DNA of 46,667 nucleotides, taken from assembly GCA_937863225.1 (NCBI GenBank), contig CALMEI010000020.1, positions 1-46,667 on the forward strand, written 5' to 3'. A program made the translations under genes and the position numbers. The first letter of the stretch is position 1; each line of letters begins with the position of its first letter. The notes below the pieces were generated by a model that worked only from the letters and a program-made list of their open reading frames with translations, was not told where the DNA came from and ran no database searches. This document shows positions 29,951 to 38,079 of the stretch, in pieces. Source of the DNA: an uncultured Polaromonas sp. (GTDB taxonomy: Bacteria > Pseudomonadota > Gammaproteobacteria > Burkholderiales > Burkholderiaceae_C).

Positions 29951-30853
29951 CTAAGCTGGGAAAACACCTGTGGAAAGGTATCTGTCACCACGGTCGCAAA
30001 CCACGAATGCGATGGTGGCGTTTTCTACTGAGTTGGCAATTTGCTGCGCCACCCAGCATGCGCCAGCCGCTGAAATCCCACCAAAAATACCTTCTTCACA
30101 CGCCAATCTTCTACACATGTCTTCAGCATCCGTTTGGCTGACATAAACCAATTCATCCACATGGCTGGGGTCGTAAATTTTAGGCAAATACGCTTGTGGC
30201 CACTTGCGTATTCCCGGTATACGCGATCCTTCACTGGGTTGGGCACCAATGATCTTGATTTTTGGATTCTTTTCTTTTAAAAATTTGGAAACCCCAGTGA
30301 TCGTTCCAGTGGTTCCCATCGCACTGACAAAATGCGTGATTTGACCATCGGTATCAGCCCACAATTCAGGTCCTGTTGTTTCGTAGTGAATACGCGGATT
30401 GTCTGCATTGGCAAATTGATCCAACACCAAACCCTTATTTTCACGCTGCATTTGAAGCGCCAAATCACGCGCATATTCCATGCCACCACTCTTGGGTGTC
30501 AATATGAGTTCTGCACCAAAGGCCTTCATGGTTTGTACCCGCTCTATGGACAAATCTTCAGGCATGATGAGAATCATGCGATAACCTTTGATGGCAGCAG
30601 CCATTGCCAACGCAATGCCCGTATTGCCTGAAGTCGCCTCTATCAAGGTATCACCAGGCTTGATTTGTCCGCGCTCTTGTGCCCGACGAATCATAGAAAC
30701 CGCTGGCCTGTCTTTGACAGATCCAGCTGGGTTATTACCTTCTAATTTTGCCAAAATCACATTTTTTTTGGCATTATTTTCTTGTGCACCAATGCGCTGT
30801 AGTGCAACCAATGGTGTTTTTCCGATGACATCTTCGATAGTTGGGTAAATCAT
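29951..30853 (-). CDS. cysM: Cysteine synthase B (O-acetylserine sulfhydrylase)
   Basis: 300 residues. The PLP lysine is in NNPAGSVKDRP, the substrate loop is EATSGNTGIALA, and the phosphate-binding Gly loop is GTTGTITGVSKFL. MRRAQERGQIKPGDTLIEA-type spacing and the length match CysM rather than the longer CysK. It makes cysteine from O-acetylserine and sulfide or thiosulfate. Its 5' end faces tRNA-Leu(CAA). Confidence 0.94.
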   Translation of the reverse strand: MIYPTIEDVIGKTPLVALQRIGAQENNAKKNVILAKLEGNNPAGSVKDRPAVSMIRRAQERGQIKPGDTLIEATSGNTGIALAMAAAIKGYRMILIMPEDLSIERVQTMKAFGAELILTPKSGGMEYARDLALQMQRENKGLVLDQFANADNPRIHYETTGPELWADTDGQITHFVSAMGTTGTITGVSKFLKEKNPKIKIIGAQPSEGSRIPGIRKWPQAYLPKIYDPSHVDELVYVSQTDAEDMCRRLACEEGIFGGISAAGACWVAQQIANSVENATIAFVVCDRGDRYLSTGVFPA

Positions 30854-30896
30854 GGTGTAATTATGTGCGATAATTCAAGTCTTCATTCATTCTATT

Positions 30897-30983
30897 GCCG
30901 GAGTGGTGAAATTGGTAGACGCACGGGACTCAAAATCCCGCGGGATAAAACCCGTGCCGGTTCGATTCCGGCCTCCGGCACCA
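30897..30983 (+). tRNA. tRNA-Leu (CAA)
   Basis: 87 nt including encoded CCA. Acceptor stem GCCGGAG/CTCCGGC, anticodon loop CTCAAAA giving CAA, a long variable arm (CGGGATAAAACCCG), T loop GTTCGATTC. A terminator follows within 15 bp. Confidence 0.96.
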
Positions 30984-30996
30984 GCTTTAACAGCTT

Positions 30997-31034
30997 AAAA
31001 AAGCCACATGCAGATTATGCAAGTGGCTTTTTTT
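30997..31034 (+). terminator. Terminator after tRNA-Leu(CAA)
   Basis: AAAAAAGCCACATGC pairs with GCAAGTGGCTTTTTTT around a 7-nt loop, ending in a T-run. Confidence 0.9.
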
Positions 31035-31173
31035 ATGGCTGTCGCAGGATTTCCAAAATTTGTATTTCTGCGCAATTCAGTTTTAGCTTTTGGGAGGTTA
31101 AACTCAACACCGTTTTAAATGCTATTGCCTGTAAATAGACTTCAATTTTCATAAAACTATTGGGAGATACGCC

Positions 31174-31818
31174 ATGTTTGGAAAACTTTTGCCTCGTGAC
31201 GGCAACTTTTTTGAAATGTTCAACCAACATGCGGATCGCATTGTTGAAGCAGCACGTGCATTTTCTGCCCTCGTAGAAAATTACAGCGATCTGCATTTGC
31301 GCGAACAATACAACCGCGATGTTGACAATGCAGAACGCGCAGCAGACCGTATCACACATGATGTGAACACCATGCTTCATAAAACATTCATCACACCCAT
31401 TGATCGCGAACAAATTCACCAACTCATCAACAATATGGATGACGTTGCCGATTTGATTCAAGATTCGGCTGAAGTCATGGCACTGTATGACGTCAAACTC
31501 ATGACAGAAGACATCAAACGCTTAACCGATATCAACACAAAATGTTGCGACCGTCTTAAAGAGGCTGTCCACATGCTCAAAACCATCACGGACCCGGCGA
31601 TAGCTGCTGCCGCGCTTAAAACATGTGAAGAAATAGACAAATTGGAGTCTGATGCCGACCGTGTGATGCGTTCCGCCATGAGCAAATTATTCCGCGAAGA
31701 GCCCGACACACGTGAACTCATCAAACTCAAAGCCATTTACCAATTGCTCGAAGGCATCAGTGATAAATGTGAAGACGTAGCCAATTTAATTGAAGGCATT
31801 GTGTTGGAGAATTCTTGA
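31174..31818 (+). CDS. DUF47/PhoU-like Pit accessory protein
   Basis: 214 residues, wholly helical, of the DUF47 family related to PhoU (FFEMFNQHADRIVEAARAFS at the N-terminus; FITPIDREQIHQLINNMDDVADLIQ in the middle, a metal-binding type motif). A GGGAGA ribosome site precedes the ATG. Its TGA overlaps the pit ATG (TGATG), so the two are translationally coupled. Members encoded with Pit are thought to modulate phosphate transport. Confidence 0.9.
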   Translation: MFGKLLPRDGNFFEMFNQHADRIVEAARAFSALVENYSDLHLREQYNRDVDNAERAADRITHDVNTMLHKTFITPIDREQIHQLINNMDDVADLIQDSAEVMALYDVKLMTEDIKRLTDINTKCCDRLKEAVHMLKTITDPAIAAAALKTCEEIDKLESDADRVMRSAMSKLFREEPDTRELIKLKAIYQLLEGISDKCEDVANLIEGIVLENS

Positions 31819-32825
31819 TGGAAGCTCAAACCGCATTCTGGATAGTGGCCATGCTGGTGCTACTGGCACTGGCGTTTGACTTCATGAACGGCTTTCATGA
31901 TGCAGCCAACTCGATAGCAACCGTTGTTTCCACAGGTGTACTGAAACCCGGGCAAGCGGTAATATTCGCTGGTTTTTTTAATGGTCTTGCTATTTTCATA
32001 TTCGGCTTTGCTGTGGCAGCGACCATGGGCAAGGGATTGGTCAATCCTGCCATAGTTGATATACATGTCGTGTTCGGCGCACTCATTGGCGCTATCTTTT
32101 GGAACACCGTAACCTGGTATTACGGCATACCCAGCAGTTCTTCACACGCATTGGCTGGCGGTATTGTGGGTGCAGCCGTCACCAAAGCTGGGGCAAGCGC
32201 TGTAATTTCAAGCGGCATCATCAAAATTGTCATCTTTATTTTTATTTCGCCATTGTTGGGTTTTGTGATTGGCTCTTTGCTGATGGTCGGTATGGCATGG
32301 CTATTCCGTAAAACAACACCATCCAAAGTTGACCGCGTATTTCGTCGCCTGCAACTTGTTTCTGCAGCTGCGTTCAGTTTGGGTCATGGTGGTAACGATG
32401 CGCAAAAAACGATTGGCATCATTTGGATGCTCTTAATTGCAACCGGATACTCAGCCGCTGGCGATAAATCTCCGCCTCTGTGGGTTGCCATCAGCGCTTA
32501 CAGTGCCATTGGTTTAGGAACGATGTTTGGTGGTTGGCGCATCGTCAAAACCATGGGGCAAAAAATTACCAAACTTAAACCTTATGGCGGTTTTTGCGCA
32601 GAAGGAGCCGGCGCCATCACCTTGTTTTTAAATACTTTCATGGGCGTTCCTGTGTCCACAACGCACACCATCACTGGCGCTATTGTGGGTGTTGGTTCCG
32701 TGAAGCGGGCCAGTGCGGTACGTTGGGGCGTGGCAGCCAACATCGTTTGGGCATGGGTATTCACCATACCTGCCAGCGCATTTGTGGCGGCCATTGCGTA
32801 CTCAGTCAGTTTATATTTGTTCTAA
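31818..32825 (+). CDS. Inorganic phosphate transporter, PiT family
   Basis: 335 residues, about ten hydrophobic segments. The two inverted family motifs are visible: FDFMNGFHDAANSIATVVSTG near the N-terminus and SAAAFSLGHGGNDAQKTIG in the second half. GVPVSTTHTITGAIVGVG completes the transport core. It takes up metal-phosphate complexes driven by protons. ATG 31818 overlaps the stop of the DUF47 gene; a TTG one codon earlier is not required. Confidence 0.94.
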   Translation: MEAQTAFWIVAMLVLLALAFDFMNGFHDAANSIATVVSTGVLKPGQAVIFAGFFNGLAIFIFGFAVAATMGKGLVNPAIVDIHVVFGALIGAIFWNTVTWYYGIPSSSSHALAGGIVGAAVTKAGASAVISSGIIKIVIFIFISPLLGFVIGSLLMVGMAWLFRKTTPSKVDRVFRRLQLVSAAAFSLGHGGNDAQKTIGIIWMLLIATGYSAAGDKSPPLWVAISAYSAIGLGTMFGGWRIVKTMGQKITKLKPYGGFCAEGAGAITLFLNTFMGVPVSTTHTITGAIVGVGSVKRASAVRWGVAANIVWAWVFTIPASAFVAAIAYSVSLYLF

Positions 32826-32863
32826 TTGAAATTGAATTTGGATTGAGCTAAGGTAGTGATGCG

Positions 32864-33388
32864 CTAGGCAGCAGGCGAACTGCTGTCACCCTCTCCCAAA
32901 GACTTATCCATCAATACAACATCCAGCCATTGGTTAAACTTCCAACCGCAAGATTTGAGTACGCCTACCGATTGAAACCCAGCTGATTTATGGACACCGA
33001 TCGATCCCAAATTGGCAGAGTCACCAATGACGGCGATCAATTTACGCACACCAGCGCGTTGCGCCTGAGCCATCAATTCCATTAACAACAAACGACCAAC
33101 CCCTTTTCTACTTGCAGTTGGGTGCAAATAGATCGAGTCTTCGGCTGAAAATCGATACGCTGGACGTGGTTTGAACCAATTGCAATACGCAAATCCGATG
33201 ACTCGACTGTTTTCAATCGCTACCAGCCATGGCAAACCTTTATTCAGAACATCCTTGCGGCGATCGCCCATGTCTTGCACGGACGGTGGGGTAACTTCAA
33301 AAGTGCCTGTTCCGTTTTGAACATGGTAAGCATATATTTCGGTAATAGCAGCCAGATCGGCGTCGGTACTGGGTCGAATGATGAGCAT
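32864..33388 (-). CDS. GNAT N-acetyltransferase (phosphinothricin acetyltransferase-like)
   Basis: 174 residues from ATG 33388 (MLIIRPSTDADLAAITEIYAYHV). The family order matches the Pat/YncA group: a GTGTFEVTPPS substrate segment, VIGFAYCNWFKPRPAY, EDSIYLHPTASRKGVGRLLL (the acetyl-CoA loop RKGVGR) and VHKSAGFQSVGVLKSCGWKFNQWLDVVLM. It acetylates small amines or amino acids; the substrate is unknown. An upstream TTG extension to 33436 is less likely. Confidence 0.88.
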   Translation of the reverse strand: MLIIRPSTDADLAAITEIYAYHVQNGTGTFEVTPPSVQDMGDRRKDVLNKGLPWLVAIENSRVIGFAYCNWFKPRPAYRFSAEDSIYLHPTASRKGVGRLLLMELMAQAQRAGVRKLIAVIGDSANLGSIGVHKSAGFQSVGVLKSCGWKFNQWLDVVLMDKSLGEGDSSSPAA

Positions 33389-33454
33389 GGTTGTATGGTA
33401 TTCGGTCTTAAGATACAAATTTTCAGTTATTGGCAATAAAAAGCTATAAAAAGT

Positions 33455-33460
33455 TATAAT
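33455..33460 (+). promoter_or_regulatory. Candidate -10 box for the rpsP operon
   Basis: TATAAT lies 152 bp before rpsP, with TTGGCA 19 bp upstream, a spacing on the long side. The resulting leader can form CAGCGT/ACGCTG (33472-33477 with 33511-33516). Confidence 0.4.
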
Positions 33461-33611
33461 TGAGAGCTTTTCAGCGTGTTTCTAGCCGGGTGGTTAAGTA
33501 ACGTGTCTCAACGCTGGAATCATGGTGACATTATCAACTTAAGTTTGTTAGCTTTTAAATACAACAAATTCAAGTGTGAATAATACAGATTAAATTCTTA
33601 AGGAAATCATT

Positions 33612-33878
33612 ATGGTCGTCATTCGACTTTCTCGCGGTGGTGCCAAAGCGCGCCCTTTTTTCAACATTGTCGTTGCTGACAAGCGCACACGTCGTGACGG
33701 TCGCTTCATTGAGCGCGTTGGTTTTTACAATCCACGTGCCACAGGCGGTGAAGAAAGCATTCGCGTTGCACTCGATCGCATCACTTACTGGACCAGCGTA
33801 GGCGCACAAACTTCGCCCACCGTTGATCGCTTGATCGCGCAAGCTGCCAAAGCTGCACCTGCTGCCGCCGCGGCTTAA
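33612..33878 (+). CDS. rpsP: 30S ribosomal protein S16
   Basis: 88 residues. [41 protein letters not shown] is the canonical S16 start. An AAGGAA ribosome site precedes the ATG. It ends in an Ala-rich tail. It is the first gene of rpsP-rimM-trmD. Confidence 0.97.
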   Translation: MVVIRLSRGGAKARPFFNIVVADKRTRRDGRFIERVGFYNPRATGGEESIRVALDRITYWTSVGAQTSPTVDRLIAQAAKAAPAAAAA

Positions 33879-33934
33879 TCGTTATAAGCGTGTAAGCCTG
33901 ACATATTGAGGTACTGCCCGTACGTTGTCAGGCA

Positions 33935-34513
33935 ATGTTACAAGCTTTAGAACCCACTGAATTACCTGAGGACGCCGTCGAGGTCGGACGCATCGCTGAC
34001 GCCTGGGGTCTGAAAGGTTGGTTCAAAGTTCTACCCCACAGCGCCGATCCCGAGGCGCTTTTTTCATCCAAACGTTGGTATTTGCAGCCCACTACCCACG
34101 GAAAATCCGTGTTTGTAGGGACACAGTTAATGCGCATTCGTGAGGCCAAATTTCACTCCGATAGCGTCGTTGCTGCTGCGCATGACATTGACGATCGAGA
34201 CCGCGCGCAGTCACTTAAAGGTTCACGCATTTTTATCCCACGATCAAGCTTTCCCACACCCGAATTGGATTCCTATTATTGGGTGGATTTAATCGGACTA
34301 GATGTTGTAAACCGTGAATCGATCCACATGGGAGTCGTGAAAGATTTGCTATCAACCGGACCGCAAACTGTTTTGGTAATCGAATACACCTCACTTGATG
34401 AGACAGGACAAAATACAGTGAACGAACGCATGATTCCATTTGTCTCGCATTATGTTGATGACGTGAATCTGCAAAATAAGCGAATCACCGTTGACTGGCA
34501 GACCGACTACTGA
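33935..34513 (+). CDS. rimM: Ribosome maturation factor RimM
   Basis: 192 residues. The N-terminal RimM domain has VEVGRIADAWGLKGWFKVLPHS, and the C-terminal PRC-barrel has YYWVDLIGLDVVNRES and MIPFVSHYVDDVNLQNKRITVDW. It assists 30S head assembly around S19. It sits between rpsP and trmD as in most bacteria. Confidence 0.95.
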   Translation: MLQALEPTELPEDAVEVGRIADAWGLKGWFKVLPHSADPEALFSSKRWYLQPTTHGKSVFVGTQLMRIREAKFHSDSVVAAAHDIDDRDRAQSLKGSRIFIPRSSFPTPELDSYYWVDLIGLDVVNRESIHMGVVKDLLSTGPQTVLVIEYTSLDETGQNTVNERMIPFVSHYVDDVNLQNKRITVDWQTDY

Positions 34514-34561
34514 TTTCCTGAACAATCAACAGCGCAACATCTCATTCGTACAATACGCCTT

Positions 34562-35338
34562 ATGAGATTTGACATCATCACGCTTTTCCCTGAACTGTTC
34601 GCGCCATTTCTAAGCATCGGAATCACGCGACGTGCCTATGAATCAAAGCAAATCGATGTTCGCATGTGGAACCCACGCGATTTTGCCGATGGCACTTACC
34701 GACGCATTGATGACCGGCCATTTGGTGGCGGCCCTGGCATGGTCATGATGGCCGAACCGCTCAAACGTTGCCTTGAAGCCATACAAACCGAACGTCTGGC
34801 ACAAACCAAAGAACATCAACATGTACCTGTCGTGTTGTTTTCGCCAATTGGTGACAAATTGGATCACCAACTGGTCACAGCATGGTCAGCCAGCGCTGGC
34901 GCCATCTTGGTATGTGGTCGGTATGAAGGCATTGACCAACGTTTCATTGACACCTATGTGGACCAACAAATCAGCTTGGGGGATTTCGTATTATCGGGTG
35001 GCGAAATCGCAGCCATCGCGCTGATGGATGCCGTGGCCCGTTTGCAACCGGGTGTATTGGGCGATGAAGACAGCCACCACCAAGACAGTTTCAACACCGC
35101 TTTAGATGGCCTGCTGGACTGCCCGCATTACACCCGTCCAGAAACGTGGCAGAACCAACCTGTTCCCGACGTTTTGCTTTCGGGCCATCATGTCAACATT
35201 GAATCTTGGCGGCGAGAGCAACGTTTGGCCATTACTTTACGCAATCGACCTGAATTAATAGAGCGCGCCAGACTAGCCAACAAACTGAGCCCTGCGGACG
35301 AAAACTTGATTGCCAAATTGTCAAAATCAAGCATATAA
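34562..35338 (+). CDS. trmD: tRNA (guanine-N1-)-methyltransferase TrmD
   Basis: 258 residues. MRFDIITLFPELF at the start, PFGGGPGMVMM, VCGRYEGIDQRF, and the trefoil-knot SAM site SLGDFVLSGGEIAA. C-terminal domain has LLSGHHVNIESWRREQ. It methylates G37 of tRNAs, including the tRNA-Leu types here. The usual next gene rplS is missing. Confidence 0.97.
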   Translation: MRFDIITLFPELFAPFLSIGITRRAYESKQIDVRMWNPRDFADGTYRRIDDRPFGGGPGMVMMAEPLKRCLEAIQTERLAQTKEHQHVPVVLFSPIGDKLDHQLVTAWSASAGAILVCGRYEGIDQRFIDTYVDQQISLGDFVLSGGEIAAIALMDAVARLQPGVLGDEDSHHQDSFNTALDGLLDCPHYTRPETWQNQPVPDVLLSGHHVNIESWRREQRLAITLRNRPELIERARLANKLSPADENLIAKLSKSSI

Positions 35339-35421
35339 AATTTGCATAAACAGCTCATTCAATTTAAACTGTTCTCGAAACACAACATTCGACCAAAACC
35401 AACAACTTCTAGGAGGTCTTG

Positions 35422-35787
35422 ATGCAATCCAATACGCTTATCCCGCAAATCATCAAAACCCTTGCAGCATCAGCAAGTGTGGCATGCATGGCATTCTTTG
35501 CCAACACCGCCAACGCCCTGCCGGGTTTGCCAGGACCTGGTTTACCGCATCACCCCGGCGTGATTGCACCACATGTCGCTGCACCGGTGGTGGTGGTGCG
35601 ACCAGGACATCGGGTCGTCCGTCCGCATCGCGTTGTACGCCCACGTGTGTATGTGCCTGCACCGGTTTACGTCGCGCCACGCCCACGTGTAGTTCGTCGC
35701 CATGGCTATTACCGCGCACCAGTGCGGCCGTATCGCTATTACGGCGCACCAGTGCGTCGTGCACCAGTACACGGACCTCGCCCATAA
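35422..35787 (+). CDS. Small secreted Pro/Val/Arg-rich protein, unknown
   Basis: 121 residues. Perfect AGGAGG ribosome site 5 nt before the ATG at 35422. A signal peptide is likely (hydrophobic core ASASVACMAFF, cleavage near ANA-L, residue 33). The mature part is low-complexity: PGLPGPGLPHHPG, then repeated VVRPxRVVRPRVYV and RAPVRPYRYYGAPVRR units, very basic with many Tyr and no Cys beyond the signal. I do not recognise a family. It has its own terminator and stands alone where rplS would be expected. The AGGAGG site suggests strong translation. Confidence 0.7.
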   Translation: MQSNTLIPQIIKTLAASASVACMAFFANTANALPGLPGPGLPHHPGVIAPHVAAPVVVVRPGHRVVRPHRVVRPRVYVPAPVYVAPRPRVVRRHGYYRAPVRPYRYYGAPVRRAPVHGPRP

Positions 35788-35806
35788 ATAGGGCTTGAAT
35801 CATGAC

Positions 35807-35837
35807 AAAACCACCCTCTTGATGGGTGGTTTTTTTA
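35807..35837 (+). terminator. Terminator after the secreted protein gene
   Basis: AAAACCACCC pairs with GGGTGGTTTT around TCTTGAT and is followed by seven further Ts. Strong and plus-directed. Confidence 0.92.
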
Positions 35838-35913
35838 TGTGTGCTTCAAAACTTTACCAAAGCGATACACAGTCCATATACCGTTGCTCTGTTCCTTTCG
35901 TAGAATGTGGCTT

Positions 35914-38064
35914 ATGAAAAAAATCAATTGGAAATTAGCCGCAATTGCCGCAGGCACATTGGCTTTGATAGCTGGCGGCGCATGGTGGTACACACAAAAG
36001 CAAGCTGCAGGGGATGTGCAATACCGCACCACCAAAATCGAACGCGGCAATATCCAGGCCAGCGTATCAGCCAGTGGCGCTGTTAACCCTGTCACGCAAG
36101 TGTCGGTGGGCACGCAGGTGTCTGGCCAGATTAAAGAGCTGTACGTTGACTTCAATTCCGAAGTGAAGGCAGGTCAATTGATTGCAATGATTGACCCAGA
36201 AACTTTTGAATACCGCGTACGTTCAGCGCAGGCAGATTTAGATGCCAGTCGCGCTCAGGTGCTGACGGCACAAGCCAATGTCGCGTCCAGCATGGCCCAA
36301 GTATCACGTGCCAAAATGGAAGTCGCGGAAGCTCAACGCGATTACGAACGTCAAAAAACATTGGTTGAAAAAGCGTTTGTGACACAAAGCGTGGCCGACA
36401 AAGCGCGTGCTTTGGTGGGTACTTTGTCCGAATCGGTCAAAGTCGCTGAAGCACAAATGGCAGTGACCAACGCCCAGGTAAAAAGCGCACAAGCCGCAGT
36501 GACACAACGCGAATCCACCTTGGCGCAAGCCCGCATCGATTTGGCACGCACCAAAATCACCTCGCCTGTGAACGGCATTGTGATCAAGCGTTCCATTGAA
36601 AAAGGTCAAACCGTCGCAGCCAGTTTGCAAGCGCCTGAGCTCTTTGTGATTGCGCAAAATTTGCAAGATATGCAAGTCGATGCCAGCATCGACGAAAGCG
36701 ATGTGGGCAAAATCAAAACCGGTCAAAAAGCCACCTTCACAGTCGATGCTTTTGCCGGTCAAACGTTTGAGGGCGAAGTGCGCCAAGTGCGCAAAGCCGC
36801 ACAAACCGTTGCCAACGTGGTCACCTATGTGGCGGTGATTGGTTTTTCCAACAGCGGCGGCCGCTTACTGCCGGGCATGACCGCCAATGTGCGTGTCATA
36901 ACCGATGCGCGTGAAAACGTGCTCAAAGTACCCAATGCCGCTTTGCGTATGAAAATTGCGGGCGTAGAACCTGCTACCACCACGCCTGCAGGCACACCAC
37001 CTGCAGGACAATCGGGCAAAGCAGGCAGTTGGTCTTGGATTTCTGATGCCGTGGCACAACAAGGCCCAGGCGGCGGTGCGGGTGGCGGGTTTGCAGCACA
37101 GCGTGAACGCTTGGTGACAGAGCTGCAACTCAACGCCGAACAGCAAACCAAACTCGATGCGATTCAATCCGAATTGCGCCCACAATTCATGGCCCTGCGT
37201 GACATGGCGGACGGCGAACGCGCGGCCGCCCGCGAAAAAATCACCACACAAATGCGGCAAAAAATCATGGCAATGTTGACCGCCGAGCAAAAGCCCAAGT
37301 ACCAGCAAATCATCGCGGCACAAAATGCTCGCAGAGCGGAAGGTGCAGGACCATCTGCCGAAAATGCTTCTAAACCGACAAATGCACCCAAACCCACAGA
37401 TGCTACAAAATTAATAGCACCTCAGGCAATAAATACGCCGGCTACAGGTCAAAAAAGCAATACAACTTCGCCGACAACGCCCTCCTCCACACCATCTTCC
37501 ACACCATCAGCCACAACCGCCCCAGCCGCAGTGACTCCTCCCGCCGTCGGCACTGAAGCTGGTGGCAGCAACCCCGCCACGCAGTTCCGCAACCGTTTGG
37601 TGAGCGAGCTGGCACTGACAGCCGCGCAAATCGAAAAAGTCGATGCCATCTATGCCGCAGCACGACCCAAATTCATGGCCATGCGCGACATGCCGCAAGA
37701 AGAGCGCGGCAAAGCCCGTGAAAAAATCAATGCCGAAGTTCGTGCACAACTGCGAGAGCAAATGACGGCTGAACAAAAGCCCAAGTTTGATGCACTGGTG
37801 GCCGCTGCAGCCAGCCGCCAAGTCTCCAACGGCAGAATTTACATCATGGGTGCCGATGGCAAACCCGCCGCCTACAACGTGCGCTTGGGTATCACCGACG
37901 GCAGCAGCACCGAATTGCTCATCACGCCCAATTCGCCCAATGCCAGTGTGTTGGTGGAAGGCGCAGCCGTCATCATCGGTGTGGTGAACACCGGTAATTC
38001 TGCCGCTTCTAACACCTCTGCCAGCCCTGCACGCGCCCCCACAGGCCCGCGCATGGGTTTCTAA
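35914..38064 (+). CDS. macA: MacA-like periplasmic adaptor with two Spy/LTXXQ-like inserts
   Basis: 716 residues from ATG 35914, nearly twice the length of MacA. N-terminal membrane anchor (about 6-26), barrel-sandwich and helical hairpin (about 30-215, with VSVGTQVSGQIKELYVDFNSEVKAGQLIA and ITSPVNGIVIKRSIEKGQTV), then the beta-barrel up to about 345. The membrane-proximal domain begins (VLKVPNAALRM) but is split. Two related helical modules follow, at about 393-472 and 556-636, each reading ERLVTELQLNAEQQ..FMALRDM..R..AREKI..MTAEQKPK-like, resembling Spy/CpxP LTXXQ repeats. A Ser/Thr/Pro/Ala-rich linker between them contains repeat copy I. The final NGRIYIMGADGKPAAYNVRLGITDG completes the split domain. 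It links the inner-membrane MacB-like proteins encoded next to an outer-membrane channel that is not in the window. Confidence 0.88.
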   Translation: MKKINWKLAAIAAGTLALIAGGAWWYTQKQAAGDVQYRTTKIERGNIQASVSASGAVNPVTQVSVGTQVSGQIKELYVDFNSEVKAGQLIAMIDPETFEYRVRSAQADLDASRAQVLTAQANVASSMAQVSRAKMEVAEAQRDYERQKTLVEKAFVTQSVADKARALVGTLSESVKVAEAQMAVTNAQVKSAQAAVTQRESTLAQARIDLARTKITSPVNGIVIKRSIEKGQTVAASLQAPELFVIAQNLQDMQVDASIDESDVGKIKTGQKATFTVDAFAGQTFEGEVRQVRKAAQTVANVVTYVAVIGFSNSGGRLLPGMTANVRVITDARENVLKVPNAALRMKIAGVEPATTTPAGTPPAGQSGKAGSWSWISDAVAQQGPGGGAGGGFAAQRERLVTELQLNAEQQTKLDAIQSELRPQFMALRDMADGERAAAREKITTQMRQKIMAMLTAEQKPKYQQIIAAQNARRAEGAGPSAENASKPTNAPKPTDATKLIAPQAINTPATGQKSNTTSPTTPSSTPSSTPSATTAPAAVTPPAVGTEAGGSNPATQFRNRLVSELALTAAQIEKVDAIYAAARPKFMAMRDMPQEERGKAREKINAEVRAQLREQMTAEQKPKFDALVAAAASRQVSNGRIYIMGADGKPAAYNVRLGITDGSSTELLITPNSPNASVLVEGAAVIIGVVNTGNSAASNTSASPARAPTGPRMGF
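37401..37447 (-). repeat. Dispersed ~46-bp repeat, copy I (inside macA-like gene)
   Basis: Plus strand reads TGCTACAAAATTAATAGCA, CCTCAGGCAATAAATACG, CCGGCTACAG. It encodes ATKLIAPQAINTPAT in the linker between the two Spy-like modules. The consensus in-frame TAG has become CAG. Confidence 0.9.
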
Positions 38065-38079
38065 GTTGAGTCGCCAAGT

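Noticed and set aside
31108-31138. AAATGCTATTGCCTGTAAATAG as a repeat copy
   Set aside because: The elements occur in the wrong order and spacing; similarity is too short.
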